From assembly GCA_902605525.1 (NCBI GenBank), contig CACLCV010000007.1, positions 1 to 38,607 on the forward strand: a DNA stretch of 38,607 nucleotides, written 5' to 3'. The stretch comes from an uncultured Gammaproteobacteria bacterium. GTDB taxonomy: Bacteria; Pseudomonadota; Gammaproteobacteria; GCA-002705445; GCA-002716945. The position numbers and the translations under genes are program-made. The notes beneath the pieces are model-generated. The model made no database searches. It saw only the letters and a program-made list of their open reading frames with translations, and was not told the DNA's origin. This document shows, one piece after another, positions 1-10,204 of the stretch (the stretch's first letter is position 1; each line of letters begins with the position of its first letter).

Positions 1-1
1 A

Positions 2-142
2 GTAAACTTTAATAATGCTTATATAGTGGCAACTAATGAATCTATTGAATTAACCATTAATAGAGTAACTGGTAAGTCTTCTTTAGAAAATAAGGAATTA
101 AAAGAAGGAATATGCAAATTAACAAATAAAACAAAATTTTAA
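2..142 (+). CDS. C-terminal fragment of an unidentified protein (truncated by window edge)
   Basis: Open frame from base 2: VNFNNAYIVATNESIELTINRVTGKSSLENKELKEGICKLTNKTKF*, ending 4 nt before the gmhA start; no family recognised. Confidence 0.45.
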   Translation, partial: VNFNNAYIVATNESIELTINRVTGKSSLENKELKEGICKLTNKTKF

Positions 143-146
143 TCTT

Positions 147-737
147 ATGAATATTGATAATTTAATAAAAAAGTCATTAGATGTTTCTCTTGACACAATT
201 AGTAAAACGATTAGAAGTGATTCGTTCTCTAAAAATCTTTCAAAAGCCTCTAATTGTCTTATTGATACATATAATAGAAAAGGTAAAGTTATGCTTGCTG
301 GAAATGGGGGTAGTGCTGCTGATGCACAACACATATGTGCAGAATTAGTAGGTAGATTAAATTTTGATAGAGCCCCACTGGCCGCAGTAGCTTTAACTAC
401 TAACACGTCAAATCTAACATGTATTGGAAATGATTATGGATATGATGAGATATTTTCTAGACAATTAAATGCAATTGCAAAGTCTGACGATTCACTTATT
501 GTATATACGACTTCAGGAAATTCAAAAAATATAATATCATTATTGAAAGAAGCTAAAAATAAAGTAAGACATATAATAGCACTTACTGGTAATAATACTG
601 AAAATATTATTAATTATTGCGATGTGATTATTTCAGTAGATTCCGTCTCTACAACTAAAATTCAAGAACTTCATGCGATAGCTGGTCACATACTATGTGA
701 ATGTGTTGAGAAAAACATATTCGAAGCAAATGAATAG
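147..737 (+). CDS. gmhA: D-sedoheptulose-7-phosphate isomerase (SIS domain)
   Basis: GNGGSAADAQHICAELVGRL, GNDYGYDEIFSRQL, TSGNS and KIQELHAIAGH motifs; Glu65, Gln172 and His180 equivalents of E. coli GmhA appear retained. Confidence 0.9.
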   Translation: MNIDNLIKKSLDVSLDTISKTIRSDSFSKNLSKASNCLIDTYNRKGKVMLAGNGGSAADAQHICAELVGRLNFDRAPLAAVALTTNTSNLTCIGNDYGYDEIFSRQLNAIAKSDDSLIVYTTSGNSKNIISLLKEAKNKVRHIIALTGNNTENIINYCDVIISVDSVSTTKIQELHAIAGHILCECVEKNIFEANE

Positions 738-770
738 TCTATATGTCCTCTTCGACTTGAGATAGTTTTT

Positions 771-2171
771 ATGAAAAACTCTAATAAGGCAGTTATATTA
801 TGTGGTGGAGAAGGCCTGAGATTATGGCCACTCTCAAGAAGTAGCTCTCCTAAGCATCTAATATCAATTGATGAGAACAAAACATTTCTTCAAAAAACTA
901 TAGAGAGAATTAACAGACTTTTTAATTTAGATGACATATTAATTGTTACCAACGAAAAACATAAATATGAAATAATTGGCCAGTTGTATGATGAATATAA
1001 AGATAATATTCCTCAAATAATATGTGAGCCAGAGCCTAAAAATACATTAGCCGCAATATCGTATGCTGCAAAAAAAATACACTTATCAGATCCCCACGCC
1101 TGCATAACTGTTTTTCCAGCAGATCATTTCATCGGCAGTGGTGTAGCATTTAAAGATACTATTGTAAGTGCACAAAACGCAGCTAACAATGGATATTTCG
1201 TTACTATAGGTATAAAACCAGATAGGCCGCATACTGGATATGGTTATATAAAAACTGGAGATATTATAAACTCAGATTTAAATGAAGAAATATTTACAGT
1301 ACAACGATTTATTGAAAAACCTAATCTTACTCAAGCAGAAAAATATATTCAGGAAGGATGTTTATGGAATTCAGGTATATTTGTTTTCAACTTAGAAAAG
1401 TTTTTTAGTGACCTAAAATTATTCCAACCACAAATGTCCTCGTTAATTTCTGATTTGAATGAAAATAATAAAAATAAAATCTATTCAAATCTTGATTCAA
1501 TATCTATTGATACAGGTTTAGTAGAAAAAATTTCTAATCTTGCTGTAGTATTTTCAGACATTGAATGGAATGACCTAGGCGAATGGAACTCAATTTATGA
1601 TTTTTCTAAAAAAAATGATAATTCCTTGAAGGGTAATGTACATATTGATGATGTGAGTAAATGCCTTATATGGAATTATAATGAATTAGCAGTTATATCA
1701 GGAATAAAAAATCTGATTATAATTAATACCCCCGATTGCCTTCTAGTAATGAATAGAGAGTCTTCTAACAATCTAAAAAACAATATTGATGCTATTAGGA
1801 AGAAATATCCAAAAAATGTAGAGCAATCTTTAAAAGAGCATAGACCTTGGGGATATTTTAAAATAATAAAAGATTCTCAAGACTATAAGATAAAAAAGAT
1901 TGTTGTTAGACCTAAAGAAAGATTAAGCTTACAAATGCATAAATACAGGAGTGAACACTGGATTGTTCTAAAAGGTTCTGCAACAGTAATAAATAATAAT
2001 AAAGAATTCATACTCAAATGTAGTGAATCTACATTTATTCCGGCACATACACGACATAGGCTCATAAATAATGAAGATGATGATTTGGAAATTATCGAAA
2101 TACAAACGGGATCTTATTTTGGTGAAGATGATATTCAACGAATAGATGACGAATACGACAGGATCAAATGA
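771..2171 (+). CDS. manC: Mannose-1-phosphate guanylyltransferase / mannose-6-phosphate isomerase (bifunctional type)
   Basis: N-terminal CGGEGLRLWPLSRSSSPKH nucleotidyltransferase signature plus C-terminal cupin RPWGYFKII...LSLQMHKYRSEHWIVLKG. Confidence 0.92.
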   Translation: MKNSNKAVILCGGEGLRLWPLSRSSSPKHLISIDENKTFLQKTIERINRLFNLDDILIVTNEKHKYEIIGQLYDEYKDNIPQIICEPEPKNTLAAISYAAKKIHLSDPHACITVFPADHFIGSGVAFKDTIVSAQNAANNGYFVTIGIKPDRPHTGYGYIKTGDIINSDLNEEIFTVQRFIEKPNLTQAEKYIQEGCLWNSGIFVFNLEKFFSDLKLFQPQMSSLISDLNENNKNKIYSNLDSISIDTGLVEKISNLAVVFSDIEWNDLGEWNSIYDFSKKNDNSLKGNVHIDDVSKCLIWNYNELAVISGIKNLIIINTPDCLLVMNRESSNNLKNNIDAIRKKYPKNVEQSLKEHRPWGYFKIIKDSQDYKIKKIVVRPKERLSLQMHKYRSEHWIVLKGSATVINNNKEFILKCSESTFIPAHTRHRLINNEDDDLEIIEIQTGSYFGEDDIQRIDDEYDRIK

Positions 2172-2959
2172 TAAACATAATTATTAATTTATTTAGATAT
2201 TTTTCACTGACAATAGAGTTAACAAAAAGACATTTAAGCAGTAAATATAAAGGTTCTATAGCTGGATTCACTTGGTGTTTTATCTATCCTATAATCATGC
2301 TATCCGTATACGCTCTTGTATTTGTTCTTATTTTCAAATCAAAATGGGGATTTTCAGGAGATACAAGTGACTACGTCTTTATTCTTTTTTTGGGTCTGAT
2401 TATTTATAATATGACTGCTGATGTTTTAAAAGACGCGCCTTTTTTATTTATCAATTACTCTAACTACATAAAAAAAATCTCTTTCCCCATCGAAATATTA
2501 CCTGTAACTATTGTGTTAGCATCTATAACGCAGTCTTTTATTACATTAGCGGTATGGATTGGCGCTATATATATTTATAAAGGAATATTAATTGATTTTA
2601 TAGATTTATTTTTTCTGTATTTAATGTATTTGCCTTTCCTATTTCTATTTGCCTATTTATTTTCAACTATTGGTGTCTTTATAAGAGATATCGGCCATAT
2701 CGCTACGCTCTTAGGACAATCTCTGTTATTCCTAACGCCCATATTTTACTCTATTGATTCTGCACCAGCGCTGTTTCAAAATATACTTTTTTACAACCCA
2801 CTTACATTTCCAGTTGAGCAATTTCGCCTAACCTTATTTTATAATATAGAACCATCATATTATGGATTTTTTATGTATTTTATTATTTCTACATCATTTC
2901 TCTTGCTTATGATATATATGTTTAGTCTTTTAAAAAATAGATTCTCGGATTATTTATGA
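2168..2959 (+). CDS. wzm: ABC-2 type polysaccharide export permease (Wzm/KpsM/TagG-like)
   Basis: About 6 TM segments, LTKRHLSSKYKGSIAGFTWCFIYPI N-terminus, 4-nt overlap with the downstream ABC ATPase. Confidence 0.85.
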   Translation: MINIIINLFRYFSLTIELTKRHLSSKYKGSIAGFTWCFIYPIIMLSVYALVFVLIFKSKWGFSGDTSDYVFILFLGLIIYNMTADVLKDAPFLFINYSNYIKKISFPIEILPVTIVLASITQSFITLAVWIGAIYIYKGILIDFIDLFFLYLMYLPFLFLFAYLFSTIGVFIRDIGHIATLLGQSLLFLTPIFYSIDSAPALFQNILFYNPLTFPVEQFRLTLFYNIEPSYYGFFMYFIISTSFLLLMIYMFSLLKNRFSDYL

Positions 2960-4164
2960 GTAAAAATATAATTGAAGTATCAAATTTGAGTAAAGAATAC
3001 AAAGTATTTAGTAAGGAATCCTCTAAGGTAATTAATTTAATCTTTCCTAGCTATAGAAAGAATCTTACAGTCATTAAAGCACTGAATAAAATAAATTTTA
3101 AAGTTTCAGCTGGCGAGGCAGTTGGTATTGTAGGTAAAAATGGATCAGGTAAAAGTACATTACTGCAAATACTTAGCGGTACAATCAAACAATCCAGTGG
3201 AGATTATAAAATAGATAGAAATTTATTCTCTTTATTAGAGCTTGGGACTGGCTTTAATTATGAGTATAGTGCCTATGATAATGTAATTATTAATGGTTTA
3301 CTTTACGGTAAAAGAAAAAAAGAAATTAAATCAAAAATACCTTATATTTTTGATTTTGCAGAATTATTAGGTTACGAAAAATATCCTCTCAAAACATTTT
3401 CATCAGGAATGATAATTCGATTAGCATTTTCTATACAACTTATACTTGAACCTAAGGTGATAATTATAGATGAAGCATTAAGTGTGGGAGATATATTTTT
3501 CCAACAGAAAAGCTACAACTATATTCGAAATCTTGTTGATAATGGAGCTTCTTTAATGTTTGTATCACATGATATGGGTCTTGTTAAAAAACTTTGTAAT
3601 AAAGCATTATATCTAAAACACGGTGATTCAGTAGATTTCGGCGATACAGATACAGTAATAGAGCAATATTTAAATGATGATGACATAAAAGAATACAATA
3701 ACATGAGTTTAAAGCCACATGGTGAGATTCATAACGTTTATATTAAAAATAATAGCAATACTAATGGTTATCAGATTAATGATGATATTACTATTACTGT
3801 AATAGTAAACTCAATACCTAATGAGGAGAATGTGATTTCTATGAACATTAAAGATGCTACTGGAACTATACTAACATCTATTAACACGTTGGACCTCACT
3901 GATGAACTACTAAACAGTAAGAAAAAAAATAAATTTAAGCTAATAATGGACTTAAAGCTATCATTAGAGGCTGGCTCATATACCTTTGATTTTTTCCTTG
4001 GAATAAAAAAAGGAAAAAATGAGGCAATTTCAATAACTAAAAAAACATTGGGCCCAATCAATATCGAATGGGATTATAATCTTCAAACAGCGCCTTTTTT
4101 AGGAAAGTTTGGACTACCCATAAAGAAAAGATTAAATTATATAAATAGACCCGATGAAAAATAG
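2956..4164 (+). CDS. wzt: Polysaccharide ABC exporter ATPase with C-terminal Wzt-like carbohydrate-binding domain
   Basis: Walker A GKNGSGKST, signature FSSGMIIRLAFS, Walker B VIIIDEAL; about 150-aa beta-rich C-terminal extension typical of Wzt. Confidence 0.88.
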   Translation: MSKNIIEVSNLSKEYKVFSKESSKVINLIFPSYRKNLTVIKALNKINFKVSAGEAVGIVGKNGSGKSTLLQILSGTIKQSSGDYKIDRNLFSLLELGTGFNYEYSAYDNVIINGLLYGKRKKEIKSKIPYIFDFAELLGYEKYPLKTFSSGMIIRLAFSIQLILEPKVIIIDEALSVGDIFFQQKSYNYIRNLVDNGASLMFVSHDMGLVKKLCNKALYLKHGDSVDFGDTDTVIEQYLNDDDIKEYNNMSLKPHGEIHNVYIKNNSNTNGYQINDDITITVIVNSIPNEENVISMNIKDATGTILTSINTLDLTDELLNSKKKNKFKLIMDLKLSLEAGSYTFDFFLGIKKGKNEAISITKKTLGPINIEWDYNLQTAPFLGKFGLPIKKRLNYINRPDEK

Positions 4165-5512
4165 TTTTACATATAAATCTTTAAAATCTGGCATGTTGTA
4201 TATAGAATTTTATTCTTCTGTAGATACATTACTAAAAACTGAAATCAATGGTTACAAGAAAACGTTAGATATCAAATTAAACTCATATTATAAATTGGGC
4301 TTTAGAATTGAAAAAAATATAGTAAATAACATCTCTCTTTTTTTTGACCATAAGAATTATATCGACAACACACAAATTTCATTTCATGTACAGTATTTTG
4401 AAACTGACACATTGATATATCCACTTGACACTTTCATTAATGGAAGCGATAAGATTAACTTACATTTTATTTCAGGTATATCTACAACGGCGTTTGATAA
4501 GATGCCAAAGGAAATGCTTTTACAGAGATTACTAACTTCTGAATACACCCTAGATCAATACAAACGCTCTTATGGTGGACCATTGAAGATTGCTAATCCC
4601 TTATTTAGGTTTATCTATAAAATTTGGTCAATTTTCATGCCCCGTCTTGGTAAACTTTATCAATACATAAGTCGTGATTTAGATGAAATAAGAATAAAAA
4701 CTGAACCTTTACCCTCTCATTGTCCGAAAATATCAATAGTTACACCTTCATATAATCAAGGACAATATCTTGAGTTTCTATTTAAATCTATTGAGGAGCA
4801 AAAATATAATAATTTAGAATATATTATTCAAGACAATGAGTCAGATGATTGTACTAAGAATGTGATAGAAAAATATGCACATATTTTTTCATCCATCAAT
4901 ATTGAATCTGATACTGGGCAAGCAAATGCTATTAATAAAGGCTTTAAAAATGCAACGGGTGAAATTATGGCTTGGATAAATTCAGATGATGCGCTGGCTA
5001 AAGATGCTCTCAATAAAGTCGTGAAGTACTTTAATGAGAACCCGAATATAGACGTAATTTATGGAAATAGGATAATTATAGATAGTGAAAACAGACATAT
5101 TGGGCGATGGATACTTCCTGGACATAATAATAAATCTACATACTACTGTGATTTTGTCCCACAAGAGACCATGTTTTGGAGAAAATCTGCTTGGGATAAA
5201 GTCGGTGGATTCATAGATGAAGGGTACAATTTTGCTCTTGATTGGGATTTAATTTGTCGGTTTCAACAAAAAGGTCTTGTTATTAAACATATAAATTATG
5301 TTTTAGGCTATTTCAGGCATCATAATGAACAGAAAACATCTTTAGAAATTGATGTATCTGGTTTTCATGAAATGAACATGATTAGAAGGAAATATCTTGG
5401 AAAGCACATAAATAATTTAACCATCAAGCGAAAGATTTTATTTTATTTAATAAAACATGTAATTGCTGATATGATTACTAGAATAAAAATAAGAACAAAG
5501 ATGCCGATATGA
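4154..5512 (+). CDS. Glycosyltransferase family 2 with about 180-aa N-terminal extension
   Basis: KISIVTPSYNQGQYLEFLFKSIEEQKY, DTGQANAINKG and WINSDDA motifs from about residue 190 onward; N-terminus not recognised. Confidence 0.82.
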   Translation: MKNSFTYKSLKSGMLYIEFYSSVDTLLKTEINGYKKTLDIKLNSYYKLGFRIEKNIVNNISLFFDHKNYIDNTQISFHVQYFETDTLIYPLDTFINGSDKINLHFISGISTTAFDKMPKEMLLQRLLTSEYTLDQYKRSYGGPLKIANPLFRFIYKIWSIFMPRLGKLYQYISRDLDEIRIKTEPLPSHCPKISIVTPSYNQGQYLEFLFKSIEEQKYNNLEYIIQDNESDDCTKNVIEKYAHIFSSINIESDTGQANAINKGFKNATGEIMAWINSDDALAKDALNKVVKYFNENPNIDVIYGNRIIIDSENRHIGRWILPGHNNKSTYYCDFVPQETMFWRKSAWDKVGGFIDEGYNFALDWDLICRFQQKGLVIKHINYVLGYFRHHNEQKTSLEIDVSGFHEMNMIRRKYLGKHINNLTIKRKILFYLIKHVIADMITRIKIRTKMPI

Positions 5513-5874
5513 TTAAGTATTCCAATATACTATTTTTTTTATTTATATTAAGTTCCTGCAATATTAATAATACTACTAATATGAAACGCTCCTTCTATGA
5601 CTCAGGAGAGATTAAGTCAGAATCAATAATTGCAAGAGGCCTCCTTAATGGGCAGTCAACTCACTATTTTAAAAACGGTAATGTACGCTTTAAGAGTTTT
5701 TATAAGAATGGGCTGCTAGATGGAGAATCCTTCGAATATTATGATAATGGCAAAAAAAAAGCGTATGCTAATTATGAAAATGGATTATTGAATGGACAAT
5801 CAAAAAAATGGATGCGTGATGGGACTCTAGAATCAGAAGTATATTTTGAACAAGGTTCATTGTTTAATCAATGA
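5509..5874 (+). CDS. Lipoprotein with MORN/YwqK-like repeats
   Basis: Lipobox LSSC; about four tandem repeats of Y-x-NG-x(n)-Y-x-NGLLNGxS; ATGA coupling to the upstream GT2 gene. Confidence 0.72.
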   Translation: MIKYSNILFFLFILSSCNINNTTNMKRSFYDSGEIKSESIIARGLLNGQSTHYFKNGNVRFKSFYKNGLLDGESFEYYDNGKKKAYANYENGLLNGQSKKWMRDGTLESEVYFEQGSLFNQ

Positions 5875-5909
5875 AAATTAACCACTCTGGATTTTTTTAA
5901 TATTTATAT

Positions 5910-8798
5910 ATGATTGCATCTATAACCAGCTTGTTGTTGTTTATTTTATGCTACATCCTTGGGATGGCGCTTGCTCACGTACTGCCTAATCATCTATCAT
6001 CACTCCAAAAGAGACTACTTTCACCAACTATGGGCTTATCTCTTATTGTGATCGTATTTTATTTTATCAACATATTAGGCTATACCATTGATGAAGCTAC
6101 AATTCCTATAACATTTATTTTTTTACTACTATCATCTCTAATATTATTTAAGAATAAAACAGAATTACTCATAAAAGAGAAATATTTCTATTTAACATTT
6201 TTTATAAGCTTTGTATTTGTAAGTTATCCATTTATTTTTTTTGGGTTTGATTGGGTAAGCTATGCAAATGATGATATGGCTAATTATGCTCTAGCTGCAC
6301 AAAGATCTCAAAACTTTGGATTAGAGCATACTCCGAATTTTACATCATTGCTTAATGGTGGCGATCAATCTCATTATTATTGGTTTATGCATGCAGTAAT
6401 GGGCCATAGAGTAGGCAGTGAAATCTTTTTATCATATATGGCTGCTCTCACTGGTTTAAATGCACACCAAATTTTTATGCCAACAATTGTCATGTTGCAC
6501 ATGTCACTTGTAACAGCGATAGGCGCTCTTGTATGTAACAATAATCTTTCTAGAAATATTATTTATCTGTCAATGCTTTTTGTGGCATTGTCACCACTCA
6601 CAATACTTGGAACTATTTATCAACTAATTGCTCAAGTAGGTGGTATTGCCATAATGGTATGTTGTTTGTTACTTATTGTGAGAGATGAACATCACAAGAG
6701 CTACATAAATCTTTTCAAATATAGTATATTGCCATCTCTTATTATATTATCGTTTGTCATCTACTATACTGAGTTACTCCCTTTCTTTGCTGCTGTCTGG
6801 CTCTTGTATGCATTTTATTTGTTAAACAGAGACACGAATGCTTTCGTAGGACTATTAAAGAGTGCATTCATGATATTTCTATTCGGGCTAATTATATTAG
6901 ATGTTGAATTAATTAGATACTTATATTTCCTTATTCATCAAATGTTCGGAGGAATATCCGGTCCAAACTATGATATGATTTTATTTCCTTATTATTTAAT
7001 ACCAAGTGGTATAGCAAACTTTTGGGGTTTGTCACCAATAGCTTACTATCTACCAGAGCCTTATCAAAATATTACAATACTACTAGGTTTGATAAATTTT
7101 TATTTACTAATTAAATATGTAATTCCGAGTCTTAAAAATTCAAACATAATTTTATATTTCTTACTAATAAGCATGCTCGCGGTATTTTTAATACTATTCA
7201 TTAATAATAGTGAATTTGGATTATTCAAACTAGCTATGTATTTACAACCTATATTATTTCTAGCTATTGGTATCTATATTCTAAATAACTATGGTAAATT
7301 TAATAAAATACTTAAACTATATATCACAGTTAATGCTGTCATAATGATTAGTGTATCTTTTTACCATACAGTTAAAGTTTCTTTCAAAGATAATACTTAT
7401 TCAGAATACAAAGTTAATAGTCAATTCAATAACTTAGTAAGTAGCGAAGAATTTAAAACTTGTTCTGATACATATATATCTGATCAACCCAATATTGTTT
7501 TGTCAAAATTTCAAGACTTATATTTAAGGAATTATAAAACATTCTTTCCAAGTAGAATGTTTTATGAACACTTATCAACTATAGGTGAAAAAGCATTAAA
7601 TAATCCGTTTATGAAAGAAAGCTATATCAATTCTGTCAAAAGTTTTAATAATATTGAAAAAAATCTTTTTAATGATAAGTACTATATTTATAGCGATGGT
7701 TTAAGTACATCAAAAAAAAGAGCGTTTGTCTCAGATACCGAGTCTAAGAACAAGTGTTTTACTTCTAGTAGATTTAAAAACAATTTAGAGAATATATCAA
7801 ACTGCTTCAGTAGACGAGAGAACTTAAAAGAACTTATTAATTCTTCATGTTTTATTGTAACAGAACGTAGAAATAATCCATTTAACTCCTATCATATGTC
7901 AAACATAGGAAAATTTTATAGCATCAAGAAAAATGTTTCTAATAAACTTATTTTTATTCATTCTGATTTAGGTCAACATTATTATGGAGGGACAAAAAAT
8001 ATAGCTTATACTCATGACGAGAACGACCCAATGTTTCTTGGAAATAAAATTTCTGCTCTTGGCAACAATTTATTGTTTATGATTGTTAATCCTTCTAAAA
8101 AACCATCTTTTGTTTTTGAAGCTTCATCAACTCTCTTAAGACAGAATGATAATATGCTACCATTGGGTACAGTAAATGGTAAAGAAATGGATATAGTGGG
8201 AAGAGGTTCAGCTAGAGTTTTAATGAATAATGTTCCCTTAAGCCGAATAGATGATTTAGATTATATACATCTTAACTTCCCAAAGCCTGGAAAAAAATTT
8301 CCTATAAATAGAATTGGCTTAATGAAGCTCTATGGAAATAATATTAATCATGATTATAGAGATATAACAGTTTTTTCGAGGGATATATCTCTAGTAGATT
8401 TACCTGATATTGCTACAGAAAAAACACCAAGTTTAATTGAGAATTTTCCTAATGATTTAAAAAATAAAAACTTATTTTACTCTGGTATTTATGAAGATGG
8501 TTGGATATCTGAGGAATCATACTTCTATTTCAATCCATTAAATAAAAGTAAACTTTTGATAGAGGGTGAAATACCATTTATCGATAATAATGATTTTCAA
8601 ACAACACTTATACTTGAGTATGACGATGAAACTTTTTCAAATAAAATAAAAGTTGGAAAGTTTCAAATCAAAATACCCAAAAGTATTAATAGTAATAAAA
8701 TTAAAATTAAATTACTATTCTCTAACACTCAACGATTACCAAATAATGATGAGAGAATAGTAGGTGCATATATAAATAAAATCGGATTTGTGGATTGA
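5910..8798 (+). CDS. Large polytopic membrane protein, probable GT-C type glycosyltransferase with C-terminal soluble domain
   Basis: About 480 residues of hydrophobic TM segments followed by about 460 non-membrane residues; directly upstream of GtrB- and GtrA-like genes. Confidence 0.6.
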   Translation: MIASITSLLLFILCYILGMALAHVLPNHLSSLQKRLLSPTMGLSLIVIVFYFINILGYTIDEATIPITFIFLLLSSLILFKNKTELLIKEKYFYLTFFISFVFVSYPFIFFGFDWVSYANDDMANYALAAQRSQNFGLEHTPNFTSLLNGGDQSHYYWFMHAVMGHRVGSEIFLSYMAALTGLNAHQIFMPTIVMLHMSLVTAIGALVCNNNLSRNIIYLSMLFVALSPLTILGTIYQLIAQVGGIAIMVCCLLLIVRDEHHKSYINLFKYSILPSLIILSFVIYYTELLPFFAAVWLLYAFYLLNRDTNAFVGLLKSAFMIFLFGLIILDVELIRYLYFLIHQMFGGISGPNYDMILFPYYLIPSGIANFWGLSPIAYYLPEPYQNITILLGLINFYLLIKYVIPSLKNSNIILYFLLISMLAVFLILFINNSEFGLFKLAMYLQPILFLAIGIYILNNYGKFNKILKLYITVNAVIMISVSFYHTVKVSFKDNTYSEYKVNSQFNNLVSSEEFKTCSDTYISDQPNIVLSKFQDLYLRNYKTFFPSRMFYEHLSTIGEKALNNPFMKESYINSVKSFNNIEKNLFNDKYYIYSDGLSTSKKRAFVSDTESKNKCFTSSRFKNNLENISNCFSRRENLKELINSSCFIVTERRNNPFNSYHMSNIGKFYSIKKNVSNKLIFIHSDLGQHYYGGTKNIAYTHDENDPMFLGNKISALGNNLLFMIVNPSKKPSFVFEASSTLLRQNDNMLPLGTVNGKEMDIVGRGSARVLMNNVPLSRIDDLDYIHLNFPKPGKKFPINRIGLMKLYGNNINHDYRDITVFSRDISLVDLPDIATEKTPSLIENFPNDLKNKNLFYSGIYEDGWISEESYFYFNPLNKSKLLIEGEIPFIDNNDFQTTLILEYDDETFSNKIKVGKFQIKIPKSINSNKIKIKLLFSNTQRLPNNDERIVGAYINKIGFVD

Positions 8799-8838
8799 TG
8801 CAGAAATATGTATTTCATGTATTATAAAATTAGATAAT

Positions 8839-9771
8839 ATGATATCAGTAATTACGCCAGTATATAATGAAGAGAATAATATTCAGCCGTTTCTGGATAG
8901 ACTTATCCCAGTCTTAGAAAAGTTATCCCCAACATATGAAATTATTTTTTCTATGGATCCGTGTACTGATGAAACAGAAAAGATAATAATGGAAAACATT
9001 AAAAAAAATTCATCCATAAAATTACTTTTGATGTCTAGACGTTTTGGACAACCTGCTGCAACACAAGCTGGTATACTTAATTGTTCAGGAGATTACTGTG
9101 TTGCTATTGATGTAGATCTTCAGGATCCCCCAGAGCTTATAGAGGAAATGTATGAGAAAGTTTTAAATGGATATGATGTTGTTTTAGCTAAAAGAAAATC
9201 AAGAAAAGGTGAAACGTTCATAAAAAGAATAATTGCTAGGACGGGTTATTATCTTATAAAGAAACTTAGTGATGTAGAAATTCCTGAAAATATAGGAGAT
9301 TATCGAATGATATCTCGAAGAGTAATTGATCAATTAAGAAACTTACAGGAAAAACATGGATTTTTAAGAGGTCTTGTTGCTTATGTTGGTTTTAAACAAA
9401 CATATGTTATCTATGATCGTGATGCAAGATTTGCTGACAGCGGAAAATATAGCAGACTCACGGGGTCTATAAAAATAGGCCTCAATGGTTTAATCGGTTT
9501 TAGTACTAAACCATTATTTATAATGTCAGTATTAGGCTTAATACTTGCATCTTTCAGTTTTCTGATTGGGATGTTTTATTTTTTATCAAAAATATTTGGA
9601 GCAGATATTACTCCTGGCCTTCCTACTACAGTAATTCTAATCACATTCTTCTCTGGCGTTCAACTTCTAGGCTTGGGACTAATAGGCGAATATATTGGCA
9701 GAATCTATGATGAGGTCAAAAGAAGGCCTATGTATATAATAGATAAAAAGATTGGATTTAAGAAAGATTAG
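8839..9771 (+). CDS. gtrB: Polyprenyl-phosphate glycosyltransferase (GtrB/DPM1-like GT2)
   Basis: MISVITPVYNEENNIQPFLDRL, SRRFGQPAATQAGIL, DVDLQDPPELI and two C-terminal TM helices; ATG at 8839 fits family N-termini better than the 8788 start. Confidence 0.85.
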   Translation: MISVITPVYNEENNIQPFLDRLIPVLEKLSPTYEIIFSMDPCTDETEKIIMENIKKNSSIKLLLMSRRFGQPAATQAGILNCSGDYCVAIDVDLQDPPELIEEMYEKVLNGYDVVLAKRKSRKGETFIKRIIARTGYYLIKKLSDVEIPENIGDYRMISRRVIDQLRNLQEKHGFLRGLVAYVGFKQTYVIYDRDARFADSGKYSRLTGSIKIGLNGLIGFSTKPLFIMSVLGLILASFSFLIGMFYFLSKIFGADITPGLPTTVILITFFSGVQLLGLGLIGEYIGRIYDEVKRRPMYIIDKKIGFKKD

Positions 9772-9790
9772 TATTTACTAATACCAGATT

Positions 9791-10201
9791 ATGTTAAGTA
9801 TTTATAATTATATAAAAAAAAATTTTTATAGTATTTTTAAGTTTGGGCTAGTCGGAATTCTCACAACAATTATTTATTTGTTATTTATCTTTATTTTCTA
9901 TGATATTTTTAAGTTAGACTATCGAATCTCTATCTCTTTGGCATACATTATAGGTGTCTTTATGCAATTTATAAGTAATCAATTATTTACATTTAAGATC
10001 AAGAAAATTAGTTTTGTTCATATAAAGAAATATTCTTTACTGCCCATAATAAATTATATTCATACGCTATTAACTAGCTTAATAATTGTAGGTCAACTCA
10101 GCTATACGCCTTATATATCTGCTATTATATCAACTGTGTTATCGGCAATTATAAGTTTCCTTTACTTCAAGCATTACGTATTTGAAGAAGCGAGTAATTA
10201 A
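9791..10201 (+). CDS. gtrA: GtrA family membrane protein (putative lipid-linked sugar flippase)
   Basis: Four TM segments, FKFGLVGILTTIIYL start and QFISNQLFTFK motif; follows the GtrB-like gene. Confidence 0.8.
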   Translation: MLSIYNYIKKNFYSIFKFGLVGILTTIIYLLFIFIFYDIFKLDYRISISLAYIIGVFMQFISNQLFTFKIKKISFVHIKKYSLLPIINYIHTLLTSLIIVGQLSYTPYISAIISTVLSAIISFLYFKHYVFEEASN

Positions 10202-10204
10202 GAA

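Noticed and set aside
119-406. Minus-strand ORF opposite gmhA, and similar antisense ORFs (686-880, 3519-3704, 3771-4061, 11414-11611, 20637-20936, 31637-31915, 35252-35476)
   Set aside because: Each lies opposite or mostly opposite a well-supported gene and shows no recognisable motif; treated as shadow ORFs
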